Source of the DNA: Neptunitalea lumnitzerae
Lineage (GTDB): Bacteria; Bacteroidota; Bacteroidia; Flavobacteriales; Flavobacteriaceae
NCBI RefSeq assembly: GCF_027924185.1
Contig: NZ_BRVO01000001.1
Location: 62,001-126,000 of the forward strand
DNA: 64,000 nucleotides
Direction: 5' to 3'
Shown: in pieces, positions 54,360 to 63,477 of the stretch
Numbering within the stretch: the first letter of the stretch is position 1
Layout: each line of letters opens with the position of its first letter
Notes under the pieces: model-generated
The model's database searches: none
Told to the model about the DNA's origin: nothing
Seen by the model: the letters and a program-made list of their open reading frames with translations, nothing else
Translations under genes and position numbers: made by a program

Positions 54360-54435
54360 GTTTGCGCACAGAAGTATCAAGCAACATTGATATTTCTTCC
54401 CAACAATAAGGACACTGAAAAAAATGTTCTTCCAT
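54253..54435 (-). CDS. CPXCG-motif cysteine-rich protein
   Basis: 60 residues. CPYCWEEI at 8-15 and CEVCCNPIEI form a pair of CxxC-type knuckles, probably holding one zinc ion. Small proteins of this sort (CPXCG family) are common in Bacteroidota and Proteobacteria and of unknown function. It is the intact copy at the RM insertion site; the truncated copy is at 52028-52139. It is read away from the MBOAT gene, which starts 18 kb-scale operon upstream on the same strand only 35 bp away. Confidence 0.88.
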   Translation of the reverse strand: MEEHFFQCPYCWEEISMLLDTSVRKQTYVEDCEVCCNPIEITAGFEDGELTEFNAQEIGQ

Positions 54436-54470
54436 GATAATTTTTATCGAAATATACAGAAATTAAACAT

Positions 54471-56138
54471 TTAAAACTGGAAGTAAATAAACGGCTGAAA
54501 ATCGGTAGAGAAAGCTTGGTAACAAATAACACCTACAACAGCTGCTAAGACAACCTTTACAGGTGCCGGACTTTTACCATACAACTCTTCAATTTTATCT
54601 TTTGTGCTATATGGCAACCAATGCGCTATATACCCCAACAGCATCACCCAAAACACCATCTGATAGTTTACTAGAATATCCCATGCATGTACCCAATCCA
54701 TGTTATTGGCTACCTGGTGGTACCAACGCTGAATATGATCCATACTCTCCCCTCTAAAGTAAATACGTGTAAAGGTGATAAACAGAAAGGTAAAAAACAC
54801 CTTCCAAGCATGTACTAACCAATGCTTACTGTTTTCATACGGACTAATCTTTCGCCAGAATTTATAGGTTACAATACCCACACCATTAAGGCCTCCCCAT
54901 ATTACAAACTTCCATGAGGCTCCGTGCCACAACCCACCTATAAGCATGGTAAGCATTACATTGATATTGGTATTAATATGATTTCTTATGACTGGTGAAA
55001 CATACGCTGCAGCCACTGCAGCCAATACCAGGGTAGGAATCATTATATAAACAAACGTATTACCAAAAGCCAACATGACACCTCCTAGAATAATAGCTAT
55101 AATAATGTACGTAGCAGTAGTTCCTTTTCGGTTTCCTCCCAAGGGTATGTACAAATAATCTCGTAACCAAGTAGAGAGTGATATATGCCAACGCCTCCAG
55201 AAATTACCAGCACTAGTAGCCTTATAAGGCGAATCGAAGTTTTTAGGTAATTCAAACCCCATTAACAATGCCAAACCAATGGCTATATCTGTATACCCAG
55301 AAAAATCACCATAAATCTGTAACGAATAGCCTATCATAGCCATTACATTGGCAAAACCAGAAAACATTTCCGGTGCATCAAACACACGGTCTAAAAAATG
55401 CATAGCTATAAAATCGGCAAAAATCATTTTTTTTATAAGCCCTTTTAAAATCATAAAAGTACCCCTATTAAAATCTGATACCGATACCTCTGTTGGCTTG
55501 GTTATTTGTGGTACAAAACTTTCTGCACGCACAATAGGCCCGGCTACTAACTGTGGAAAGAAACTCACAAAAAAGCCAAAATCTACAATAGATTTAAGCG
55601 GTTTTAAATTACCTCTGTAAATATCTACGCTATAACTTATGGTTTGAAATGTATAAAACGAAATACCTACTGGAAGAATTATTTTATCTACAGTAAAGTA
55701 ACTTTGACTAGCAAAACCATTACCCCAATGTGCCAACCAATTAAACACCTTTAAATCACTATGAAATAGGTAATTGAAAGAATCGGTAAAAAAGTAAGCA
55801 TACTTAAAATAGCAGAGTACCAGTAAATTTATACACACACTGGTTACCACCAACACCTTTCGCTTTACATTACTTTTACTGTTGTAGATGGTTCTACCTA
55901 TAAAAAAATCTACTAGCGTACTAAAAATTAGAATACCAATAAACAACCCACTTGTCTTGTAATAAAAGAGCAAAGATATTGCAAACAAGTAAGCATTTCT
56001 GAGTGCTATTTTTTTATAAATACTAGCGAATATAACATACACCCCAGTAAAAAATAACCAGAAATCTACCTGCGTAAACATCAAGGGAGATTCCCCATAA
56101 AAATTGAAAAATTCAAGGAATCTTTGTAGTCTATTCAT
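54471..56138 (-). CDS. MBOAT family O-acyltransferase (AlgI-like)
   Basis: 555 residues with about a dozen membrane segments. MBOAT landmarks: FWRRWHISLSTWLRDYLYIPLGGNRKG (about 310) and the catalytic His region GLWHGASWKFVIWGGLNG (about 400). In alginate and related systems AlgI moves acetyl groups from a cytoplasmic donor across the membrane for transfer by SGNH partners. Its start overlaps the SGNH gene upstream by eight bases (56131-56138), so they are cotranscribed with a third gene, forming a polysaccharide O-acylation operon. Confidence 0.93.
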   Translation of the reverse strand: MNRLQRFLEFFNFYGESPLMFTQVDFWLFFTGVYVIFASIYKKIALRNAYLFAISLLFYYKTSGLFIGILIFSTLVDFFIGRTIYNSKSNVKRKVLVVTSVCINLLVLCYFKYAYFFTDSFNYLFHSDLKVFNWLAHWGNGFASQSYFTVDKIILPVGISFYTFQTISYSVDIYRGNLKPLKSIVDFGFFVSFFPQLVAGPIVRAESFVPQITKPTEVSVSDFNRGTFMILKGLIKKMIFADFIAMHFLDRVFDAPEMFSGFANVMAMIGYSLQIYGDFSGYTDIAIGLALLMGFELPKNFDSPYKATSAGNFWRRWHISLSTWLRDYLYIPLGGNRKGTTATYIIIAIILGGVMLAFGNTFVYIMIPTLVLAAVAAAYVSPVIRNHINTNINVMLTMLIGGLWHGASWKFVIWGGLNGVGIVTYKFWRKISPYENSKHWLVHAWKVFFTFLFITFTRIYFRGESMDHIQRWYHQVANNMDWVHAWDILVNYQMVFWVMLLGYIAHWLPYSTKDKIEELYGKSPAPVKVVLAAVVGVICYQAFSTDFQPFIYFQF

Positions 56139-57423
56139 CTAAAGTTTTAAAATGAGTTAGTAAACTTTCTTCTGGTCGGTTGGTTGTTTTTTCCCATTGG
56201 CGCACCATAGCACTTAATAGTAAATCTGCTTTAATGCTATACCCCAAATGGGTGAAATGAATGCGGTCTCTAGGCATTAGGTGTTTTCTATACCAATTCT
56301 GAGAAGACCCTAAGCCTCCCATTACCGAATAAAAATCCCACACTGCCATCTGATATTGTTGTGCTAATTCTAAAATAATTTTCTGCTCTCTTTGCGTATT
56401 TTTATTAGCATACTTTCTTTTAAAATAAGAATCATTAGGTACCGTTAAAAGTATAGCACATTCTGGGTTTACGCGCTGAATCATTTGTATAAATGCTTCG
56501 TAGTTTTCACGAAACTTATCATCATCAAAATGATAGGTATACCCGTCATTTGTACCTAGAGAAATAATAAACAAATCTGGCTCATACAACTTCAGTTGCT
56601 GCTCAAAATAAGCACAACGGTTATACGATTTAAAGCTAGCCCCGTTAACGCCAATACTGGTATATTCTATACCTGGCTCATCATTCATAAACTCCATTCC
56701 CATTAAATGAAAACTGGTATGATTTTGCCCTACTCTATCTGGTTTTAAACGTACTTCTACAGCCACTGAGTCTATGTCTGTTTTAAAGTTAAACTGTGTG
56801 TAAGAATAGATGCTGTCGGTAAAGGATTCTTGCACCAAATTTTCTTCTATAATACGTACCTCATAATCATCATCCCAAGTATTATAAAAAACACGTAGTT
56901 TATCGTAGCAATAGTCTTTATCGGTATAATTTTTATAATTCGATTTTACAAAAATAGTATCTACTTCATCTTTAAAAACAGCCGTTATCCCTGCTAATCC
57001 CCAAGGCACACTATCTCTTCTAGAGCATCTGTATCCTTTCCATTTCTCATTATCGGCCTCTATACGGTAATTTGTTGGGTTATTAGTATGTGCTAAATGG
57101 TACGGAAATACAAACCCACGCTGACTAATACTTACATCATTCATATTTTGTAAATAGGTGCGCAGCTTATTAGAGTAAATGTCCGCTTGTATATGAGACC
57201 CCCCTATATGAAACACGTGTAGCTTCTTTTTATCTCCGCTATACAAACTATCTAATTGACTAAAAAAGTAAGCAAAATACGGTGAGTCATCTGCAAACTT
57301 TAGCGTATTTTCATTAAAATCTATAAGCTTAGGGTCTGCTTCTTTAATACTATCCAATACATAATGTTGTGCATAACTAAAGGTACATATACCCATAAGC
57401 AGCACTGCTAAAATCTTCTTCAT
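56131..57423 (-). CDS. Secreted SGNH/GDSL-like acyltransferase or esterase with GGSH block I
   Basis: 430 residues. Signal peptide MKKILAVLLMGICTFSYAQ. SGNH blocks: VFHIGGSHIQADIYS near 75 (nucleophile Ser, with GGSH in place of the usual GDS), ISLGTNDGY near 285 (block III Asn) and RDRIHFTHLGY near 395 (Asp/His of block V). It probably acts in the periplasm with the MBOAT protein to acylate an exported polysaccharide, as AlgX does. Cotranscribed with both neighbours. The GGSH variant is typical of this subfamily rather than a defect, since Ser, Asn, Asp and His are all kept. Confidence 0.87.
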   Translation of the reverse strand: MKKILAVLLMGICTFSYAQHYVLDSIKEADPKLIDFNENTLKFADDSPYFAYFFSQLDSLYSGDKKKLHVFHIGGSHIQADIYSNKLRTYLQNMNDVSISQRGFVFPYHLAHTNNPTNYRIEADNEKWKGYRCSRRDSVPWGLAGITAVFKDEVDTIFVKSNYKNYTDKDYCYDKLRVFYNTWDDDYEVRIIEENLVQESFTDSIYSYTQFNFKTDIDSVAVEVRLKPDRVGQNHTSFHLMGMEFMNDEPGIEYTSIGVNGASFKSYNRCAYFEQQLKLYEPDLFIISLGTNDGYTYHFDDDKFRENYEAFIQMIQRVNPECAILLTVPNDSYFKRKYANKNTQREQKIILELAQQYQMAVWDFYSVMGGLGSSQNWYRKHLMPRDRIHFTHLGYSIKADLLLSAMVRQWEKTTNRPEESLLTHFKTLDE

Positions 57424-57426
57424 ATA

Positions 57427-58977
57427 TTACGTTCCGTTTTCATTTATTTGCTCTTTCATTTCGCTAGCCTGTGGCTCACTGCCAGATAAGTCTAAATAGA
57501 GTGCTATAAAAAACAACTCCGATATAATTTTGGTCCCCTTAGGCGTAAAGTGGGTATAATCTGTTCCTGCCAAGCCTTGGTCTACCCAGTGCTCCATCGC
57601 ATTTTCGCCACCCATGGCATGAAACATATCCCAATAGGCAATATCATTAGAAAGGCATGTTGCCTTTAATTTTTCATTTAGATAAGGTAACAATTCATAG
57701 GTGAAAAATTCTCCGTCTTTAGAGGTCGTCATATCAGAAGGCCCTATGAATAAAATACTAGCCTCGGGTGCTTTTCTTCGTACCCAGTTTACATTGGCTA
57801 ATACATACCTACAATAATTAGTTACCCCAAGTGAATCTTTTAAATAAGGCACCGTATTTCCTCCGTATTGAAAAATAAATACATCCGGATTCAAATTGTT
57901 TACCATACTACTGTAGTTAGGCTCTGATAACTTTGTAAATACAGTACCAGAAGCACCTCGCATTGCTACATTATCTAACGTAACCCCTGTAGGACTATCT
58001 AAGGTTAATCCGTAAAAATCTGGACTAACCTTCCCAGTAAATTCAAATCGTAAATTGGTAGGTGTTTGTTTAAGGTTAATGGTTAACGCATGGTATAACG
58101 AATCTACTTTTAAAGAATCTTGTTTAATAAGTGTATCATTATTAAACACCTTTACACCTACTGGCATCACGGTATTTCCATAGTGCACTGTAACTTTAGA
58201 GAACTTTCTAAAATTAGCATACGTACGTTTAGAGTACCCTACTTTAAAAGAAGCCGCCACTACTGGCAAGCTATCTACATTAATACTATCTAAAGGAACT
58301 GTTAGCGGCTCTGTAAATCTAGATAAGGTAGTAAACACCCCGTACTTCTTATGCTCAAAACGAGATTGAGTGGGGTCAAAAGCTGCATAACGCAACCAAT
58401 TATCGGTACATGTTACATCGGCACTTAATTGGTGATATACTTGTTTAATAGGAATAAACCCAGGACCATTACCGCCATAAATACCTTGTAAACGGTTACG
58501 CACGTAACCAGAAATACGGTCTCCTTCCAACTGCGAATCTCCATAATGAATTATACGCGTATGTGATTTTTTAAACTGTTCCTTTAGCTTCGCTAAAAAC
58601 TCAGTCTTATTTTCAGGGTAGGCAATTCGCTGTATTTTAGAAGTATCTATTTTAGAAAAGTCGGGCACATTCACTTTTTGTACTGTAGTATCCACCACCA
58701 CTTCTTCTGCTGTTTCTTCTTCCGGAAGGTCTTCTATATCGGCAACAATAGTTTCAATAGAGGTTACTATACTATCTATCTGCTTATTATCTTTCTTTTT
58801 CTTTGTTAACTTACGTTTGATATACGTTTCGGTAGTTGGATATTTAATGGTTACCCCCATTACTTGAAACCCTTCTGTCTCTTCTCCATTACTCATCACC
58901 TTTGTACTTAAAGCTGTAATGCCAAGCATTACCAGAAGTACAGCTACTACATAAAGGACTATTATTTTTGGTTTCAT
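57427..58977 (-). CDS. Membrane-anchored SGNH hydrolase-type protein of the acylation operon
   Basis: 516 residues. N-terminal membrane anchor (IIVLYVVAVLLVMLGITAL), an acidic proline-poor linker (about 75-105), then an SGNH domain: RIIHYGDSQLEGDRI near 139 (GDS block), FIFQYGGNTVPY (block III) and LAGTDYTHFTPKGT near 470 (Asp/His). It faces the periplasm, 3 bp before the next SGNH gene, and is the first gene of the three-gene operon. Likely an O-acyltransferase or esterase partner for polysaccharide modification. The sugar polymer it modifies is not encoded nearby. Confidence 0.87.
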   Translation of the reverse strand: MKPKIIVLYVVAVLLVMLGITALSTKVMSNGEETEGFQVMGVTIKYPTTETYIKRKLTKKKKDNKQIDSIVTSIETIVADIEDLPEEETAEEVVVDTTVQKVNVPDFSKIDTSKIQRIAYPENKTEFLAKLKEQFKKSHTRIIHYGDSQLEGDRISGYVRNRLQGIYGGNGPGFIPIKQVYHQLSADVTCTDNWLRYAAFDPTQSRFEHKKYGVFTTLSRFTEPLTVPLDSINVDSLPVVAASFKVGYSKRTYANFRKFSKVTVHYGNTVMPVGVKVFNNDTLIKQDSLKVDSLYHALTINLKQTPTNLRFEFTGKVSPDFYGLTLDSPTGVTLDNVAMRGASGTVFTKLSEPNYSSMVNNLNPDVFIFQYGGNTVPYLKDSLGVTNYCRYVLANVNWVRRKAPEASILFIGPSDMTTSKDGEFFTYELLPYLNEKLKATCLSNDIAYWDMFHAMGGENAMEHWVDQGLAGTDYTHFTPKGTKIISELFFIALYLDLSGSEPQASEMKEQINENGT

Positions 58978-59041
58978 TGGTTTTCTTACGCTAAAAATCT
59001 AAAATACATTATTGCTAAAATACTAAGTAATTTTGAATGAA

Positions 59042-60958
59042 TTATATAGATGCCTCTTCTATTTCTTCGTGTAGCGTTTCCCAGTCTACCATGAGTTGTT
59101 CCAAGGTATCTTTTTTCTTTTGATAGGTATCAAAAAAGCCAGGCTTAGAAACGGTTTCATCATAATTTACCGCTAGTTCTACATCTATTTCAGCTATTTC
59201 CTTTTCAAGGTCTGCAATAGAACTTTCTACCTTACTAAGTCTATTTTTTAGCGATTTTAATTTCTTCTGAGCTTCGTATGACAGAGCAGCTTTGGTTTCA
59301 TCAGGTTTGCTTTCCTTTACTTCATCTTTCTTTTCTATAGCTCTAAAGTTTTCGGCATTACGTTGCTCTAAATAATCGTTTACATCGCCTAGGTACTCTC
59401 TTATCTTCTTATCCTTAAACTCATACACCTTATCCGTTAGTCCTTGTAAAAAGTCCCTGTCGTGAGACACTAATAATAAGGTACCTTCAAAATTCTGTAA
59501 AGCTTGCTTTAAAACATTCTTAGATTTAATATCTAAGTGGTTGGTAGGCTCATCCATTACCAACACATTAAAAGGCTGCAATAACATTTTTGCCAAGGCC
59601 AACCTGTTACGTTCCCCACCCGAAAGTACTTTCACTTTCTTATCTACATCATCACCCCTAAACAAAAACGAACCTAAAATATCTCTTACCTTCGTTCGGT
59701 TGGTATCATTAGCAGCATCTAGCATTGTATCTAAAATAGTAATTTCCCCATCCAGGTATTCCGCCTGATTTTGGGCAAAATATCCCAATTGTACATTATG
59801 CCCTAGTTTTATGCTACCCTTGTAATTTATTTCCCCTACTATCATTTTAGCAAGAGTGGTTTTACCTTGTCCGTTTTGCCCAACAAAGGCTACTTTACTT
59901 CCTCGCTCAACCAGTAAGCTCAATCGGTCTAAAATGTGTTTCTCTCCATAACTTTTAGAAGCTTCTTCAACTTCTAAAACCACTTTACCAGGTGTAATGG
60001 AAACAGGAAACTGAATATTCATTACCGCATTATCATCTTCATCTACTTCAATGCGGTCTATTCTATCTAACTTTTTAATTAGCGACTGCGCCATAGAAGC
60101 CTTAGATGCCTTTGCTCTAAACTTCTCTATCAGCTTTTCCGTTTGTTGAATTTGTTTCTCTTGATTTTTTTGCGCTGCCAATTGCTGCGTACGCATTTCT
60201 TCGCGCGTTACTAAATATTGAGAATAAGGTTTATTATAATCGTATATTTTACCTAATGATATTTCAATGGTACGATTGGTTACATTATCTAAAAACATCT
60301 TATCGTGCGAAACAATAACTACCACTCCTGTATACCCTTTTAGAAACTGCTCTAACCAAATAATAGATTCAATATCTAAGTGGTTGGTAGGCTCATCCAG
60401 TAACAAAACATCGTTATTTTGAAGTAACAACTTAGCCAACTCAATACGCATACGCCACCCACCAGAAAAGGTATCCGTTACACGCTCAAAATCTTCACGT
60501 TTAAAACCAAGCCCCAATAACACTTTCTCTGTTTCTCCCTGATAATTGTAACCTCCTAATATTTCATAACGGTGTGTAACATCGGTAAGCCTTACCATCA
60601 GTTCATGGTATTCTTCACTCTCATAATCGGTTCGGTTGGCTAACTGATGATTAATTTCATCCATAGCGAGTTCCAATGCCTTAATTTCTTCAAAGGCTTG
60701 ATAGGCTTCTTCTAAAACGGTTCTTCCTCCTACAAAGTCAATATCCTGTTTTAAAAAACCAATTTGAACATCTTTATCTGAAGCTATCACCCCTGTGTCT
60801 GCCGACATTTCTTTAGACAACAGTTTTAGCATGGTTGATTTCCCAGCTCCATTTTTCCCTACCAATCCAATACGGTCTCCCGCATTTAACCTAAAAGAAA
60901 CTTCTTCAAATAAATATACCCCACCAAAGGATACCGATAAATTATGTATGTTCAACAT
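59042..60958 (-). CDS. ABC-F family ATPase (Uup/YheS-like)
   Basis: 638 residues. Two ABC domains in tandem: GKNGAGKST (Walker A, near 35) with SGGWRMRIELAKLL signature and LLLDEPTNHLDIESI; and GQNGQGKTT near 355, LSGGERNRLALAKML and LVMDEPTNHLDIKS. An arm/linker lies between them and a C-terminal coiled coil follows (KSLKNRLSKVESSIADLEKEI). ABC-F proteins act on the ribosome (E-site) and in some lines resolve stalling or protect from antibiotics; the C-terminal coil suggests the Uup/YheS group. No membrane part. Divergent from the DUF983 gene. Confidence 0.95.
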   Translation of the reverse strand: MLNIHNLSVSFGGVYLFEEVSFRLNAGDRIGLVGKNGAGKSTMLKLLSKEMSADTGVIASDKDVQIGFLKQDIDFVGGRTVLEEAYQAFEEIKALELAMDEINHQLANRTDYESEEYHELMVRLTDVTHRYEILGGYNYQGETEKVLLGLGFKREDFERVTDTFSGGWRMRIELAKLLLQNNDVLLLDEPTNHLDIESIIWLEQFLKGYTGVVVIVSHDKMFLDNVTNRTIEISLGKIYDYNKPYSQYLVTREEMRTQQLAAQKNQEKQIQQTEKLIEKFRAKASKASMAQSLIKKLDRIDRIEVDEDDNAVMNIQFPVSITPGKVVLEVEEASKSYGEKHILDRLSLLVERGSKVAFVGQNGQGKTTLAKMIVGEINYKGSIKLGHNVQLGYFAQNQAEYLDGEITILDTMLDAANDTNRTKVRDILGSFLFRGDDVDKKVKVLSGGERNRLALAKMLLQPFNVLVMDEPTNHLDIKSKNVLKQALQNFEGTLLLVSHDRDFLQGLTDKVYEFKDKKIREYLGDVNDYLEQRNAENFRAIEKKDEVKESKPDETKAALSYEAQKKLKSLKNRLSKVESSIADLEKEIAEIDVELAVNYDETVSKPGFFDTYQKKKDTLEQLMVDWETLHEEIEEASI

Positions 60959-61023
60959 GATTTGTGACTATAGTTACATTATTCTATGTGCTTATTTTTT
61001 ACTTTTACATAAAAATTTGAAGC

Positions 61024-61422
61024 ATGTTTAGCAAAGGAACAAAATTAAATAGCATTTTTAAAGGTACTTGCCCAAGATGTCAGGAAGAATCTATGTACAT
61101 TACTAAAAATCCGTACAATTTATCTAAGTCTTTAGAAATGCATGAGCATTGTTCTCATTGCGGGCAAAAATACAAAATTGAGCCTTCTTTTTTCTATGGG
61201 GCTATGTATGTAAGTTACGGGTTAAGTATTGCCTTTTCTGTAGCTGCATTTATCATCAGCTTTTTGTTTTTTGGCTCCACGTTATTAACAGCTTTTATTG
61301 CTATTGCTGCTACCTTGGTATTCTTTTTCCCTATAATCTTGAGGCTTTCCAGAAATATATGGATAAACTTTTTCGTGAAGTACGACCCTGAAGCTACTCA
61401 AAAGCACCAACTTAAGCATTAG
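61024..61422 (+). CDS. DUF983 membrane protein with zinc ribbon
   Basis: 132 residues. An N-terminal zinc ribbon (GTCPRCQEES, HCSHCGQKYK) is followed by two membrane segments (SYGLSIAFSVAAFIISFLFF and TAFIAIAATLVFFFPIIL), as in the DUF983 family. Function unknown, sometimes near cytochrome oxidase genes. Its 3' end overlaps that of the convergent oxidoreductase by 11 bp. Confidence 0.85.
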   Translation: MFSKGTKLNSIFKGTCPRCQEESMYITKNPYNLSKSLEMHEHCSHCGQKYKIEPSFFYGAMYVSYGLSIAFSVAAFIISFLFFGSTLLTAFIAIAATLVFFFPIILRLSRNIWINFFVKYDPEATQKHQLKH

Positions 61423-62473
61423 CCTTTAGCCAACGTTTCTTAAATCTTTTAATATCTATTTCAGTATCTAGTGCTGTCTGGTGTTCTATATTCTGTATTA
61501 GCTTATCAGCTACGTACGGACCTATCATTACACCACGAGTACCTAAACCATTAAGGATATACATATTTTTATGAGCAGGATGCTCTCCTATTAGCGGCCG
61601 TCTGTCTGCTACTGTAGGTCTAACTCCGGCAAGCTGGTCTACAATTTCAAAATCGCACTCAATAAGACCTTTTATCTTATCTAAAAGCTCTGCCCTACCC
61701 TCTGGTGTAGGCGTGTTATTCTTATCGGTGTGTTCATAGGTAGCACCTATTTTGTAAAGATCGTTACCAATGGGTATCATAAACCCAGCAGACTTAATCA
61801 CTTTATCTACTTGCAACTCTGGTGCTTTAATAACTAAAAGCTGTCCTTTGGTACCACGAAGCGGTAAATAATTAAAATAAGGGTTTTGCTCTAGCCCAAA
61901 ACCTTCACAAAAAATTACCTTACCAACATGTATATCTTTATACGTATAGCCCTCCTCAAGAGCCTTTAATTCGTCATATTTAAAGCTATCAGAAAAGAAC
62001 ATACCCCTATTTAAGTAATATGCCTTAAAACTAGCTATAAGATCCCCTATAGCCACTCTACCGGTGTGTAATACTTCACCAAATTTAAAAGGTGCATTGA
62101 TAGCATCATAGGTATTCTTCAACAATGCGGTACTCATATAAGTTGAAAGATTAGGCTTATCAGCAGCCTCAAACCACATATTTTGTTCTTCTATGCTAGC
62201 AAACTTACGTAACACGGGTTGCTCCTCTATTAGAGATATGTTGAAAAGATGCTCGTAAAAGGAAAAGGTACTATGCATTTTATCTAATTGCTCAGCTGCT
62301 TTCCAAACAGGTGTAAACCGTTTTAATATCACAGGATTATACAGGGCACCTGCTACCTCTGATGAACGTTGAGATTCATCGGAAATCATTACAAAACTCT
62401 TATTTCTTGCTAACAATTCTTTAGCAAAAGAAATACCTGCTAAACCGCATCCTACAATTAAATAATCTACCAT
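61412..62473 (-). CDS. FAD-dependent oxidoreductase (DAO family)
   Basis: 353 residues. Rossmann FAD-binding motif LIVGCGLAGISFAKELL near residue 5. C-terminal FAD motif YILNGLGTRGVMIGPYVADKLI near 310. VAGALYNPVILKRFTPVWKAAEQ and RPTVADRRPLIGEH are typical of D-amino-acid oxidase/glycine-oxidase-like proteins in Bacteroidota. Substrate unknown. Start ATG 62471-62473. A terminator for the gldN transcript lies just upstream of its start (62487-62514). Confidence 0.88.
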   Translation of the reverse strand: MVDYLIVGCGLAGISFAKELLARNKSFVMISDESQRSSEVAGALYNPVILKRFTPVWKAAEQLDKMHSTFSFYEHLFNISLIEEQPVLRKFASIEEQNMWFEAADKPNLSTYMSTALLKNTYDAINAPFKFGEVLHTGRVAIGDLIASFKAYYLNRGMFFSDSFKYDELKALEEGYTYKDIHVGKVIFCEGFGLEQNPYFNYLPLRGTKGQLLVIKAPELQVDKVIKSAGFMIPIGNDLYKIGATYEHTDKNNTPTPEGRAELLDKIKGLIECDFEIVDQLAGVRPTVADRRPLIGEHPAHKNMYILNGLGTRGVMIGPYVADKLIQNIEHQTALDTEIDIKRFKKRWLKANA

Positions 62474-62486
62474 AGGTCAAAAATAA

Positions 62487-62514
62487 AAAAAGCGTCTTTT
62501 ACAAGACGCTTTTT
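62487..62514 (-). terminator. Terminator of the gld operon
   Basis: A perfect 12-pair stem, AAAAAGCGTCTT (62487-62498) with AAGACGCTTTTT (62503-62514), loop TTAC, followed on the minus strand by a T-run. It lies 30 bp after the gldN stop. Confidence 0.85.
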
Positions 62515-62543
62515 AATATATTATTCTGAATTGGATGTAAAAA

Positions 62544-63446
62544 CTAGTAGGTCCACATATCCTGCTCCATATCACGAATCTGTTCTTTAATTCTATCAGA
62601 TTCTAATAATTGGAACAATGCGTTATCTTGAATATACTCCTCAATTTCTCTATCACCATATACGTTTTCTACTTTATAAATAGTAGCATTAAAACGTCTG
62701 GAGTTTAACAAGTGGTCAAAAGAAATTGGTGTTGCAGAGTTACGCTCATTAAAGGCCTTAGAGTCGTACATAATTTGTCTTGCTGTAGGATACCATACCC
62801 AGAACAACTCAACAAAAGTACCATCTTCAGCATCTAAGAAGTTAACGTCTCTAGATACAGGACAAATACCTTTTAAACGATATTTTAATTCACCTTGTTT
62901 TTTATCAAAATACCAAACACCCATGATTTTGTACCCTTGAATATCAGATGGCTTCACATTAGTTTCTACCACATATCCTTCAGGTAACGGCTCACCAGGA
63001 TTCGCATTCATAAAATCGAAAGCAACATCAAGCGTATCTTTCTTTTTAAGTCTGTACTCTACTTCATTATAGTCTTCTAACTTAGTAGTAAAATAAGAAT
63101 CATCATAAACATCTAGCTTACCTTCTTTAAACCCATTAACAAGCACGCTAAATAAAGCACGTCTGTTAGTACCAATTCTCATAGTATCGGTTGGGTAATA
63201 TAAAGGAAAATTTACACGTTCATCTAAATCGATGAATTCCCAAACTCTTTTCTGCCAAAGTACATCTCTAGCACTAACATACCCATAAGGAATTGGCTTG
63301 TTAGAAGAAATACTATCTTCTGCAGACAATTTACCAAGATCCTCAGGCTTTTCAGCGTTTAAGATATTTATTTGTGCAGTAGCATATTGCGCTCCAAACG
63401 CAACAAACGCTAATACAGCTAAAACTGTTTTTTTCCAATTCATCAT
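62544..63446 (-). CDS. gldN: Gliding motility protein GldN (type IX secretion component)
   Basis: 300 residues. Signal peptide MMNWKKTVLAVLAFVAFGAQYATAQ (the second ATG is an equally possible start). GldN/PorN landmarks: ARDVLWQKRVWEFIDLDERVNFPLYYPTD near 60 and GVWYFDKKQGELKYRLKGICPV near 180. GldN forms the periplasmic ring of the type IX secretion system with GldK, and is needed for gliding and secretion. It directly follows gldM in the conserved gldKLMN order. The terminator follows it, so it is last in the operon. Confidence 0.95.
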   Translation of the reverse strand: MMNWKKTVLAVLAFVAFGAQYATAQINILNAEKPEDLGKLSAEDSISSNKPIPYGYVSARDVLWQKRVWEFIDLDERVNFPLYYPTDTMRIGTNRRALFSVLVNGFKEGKLDVYDDSYFTTKLEDYNEVEYRLKKKDTLDVAFDFMNANPGEPLPEGYVVETNVKPSDIQGYKIMGVWYFDKKQGELKYRLKGICPVSRDVNFLDAEDGTFVELFWVWYPTARQIMYDSKAFNERNSATPISFDHLLNSRRFNATIYKVENVYGDREIEEYIQDNALFQLLESDRIKEQIRDMEQDMWTY

Positions 63447-63477
63447 TATTCAGTAATTTATTAAGATTTAGGTTTTA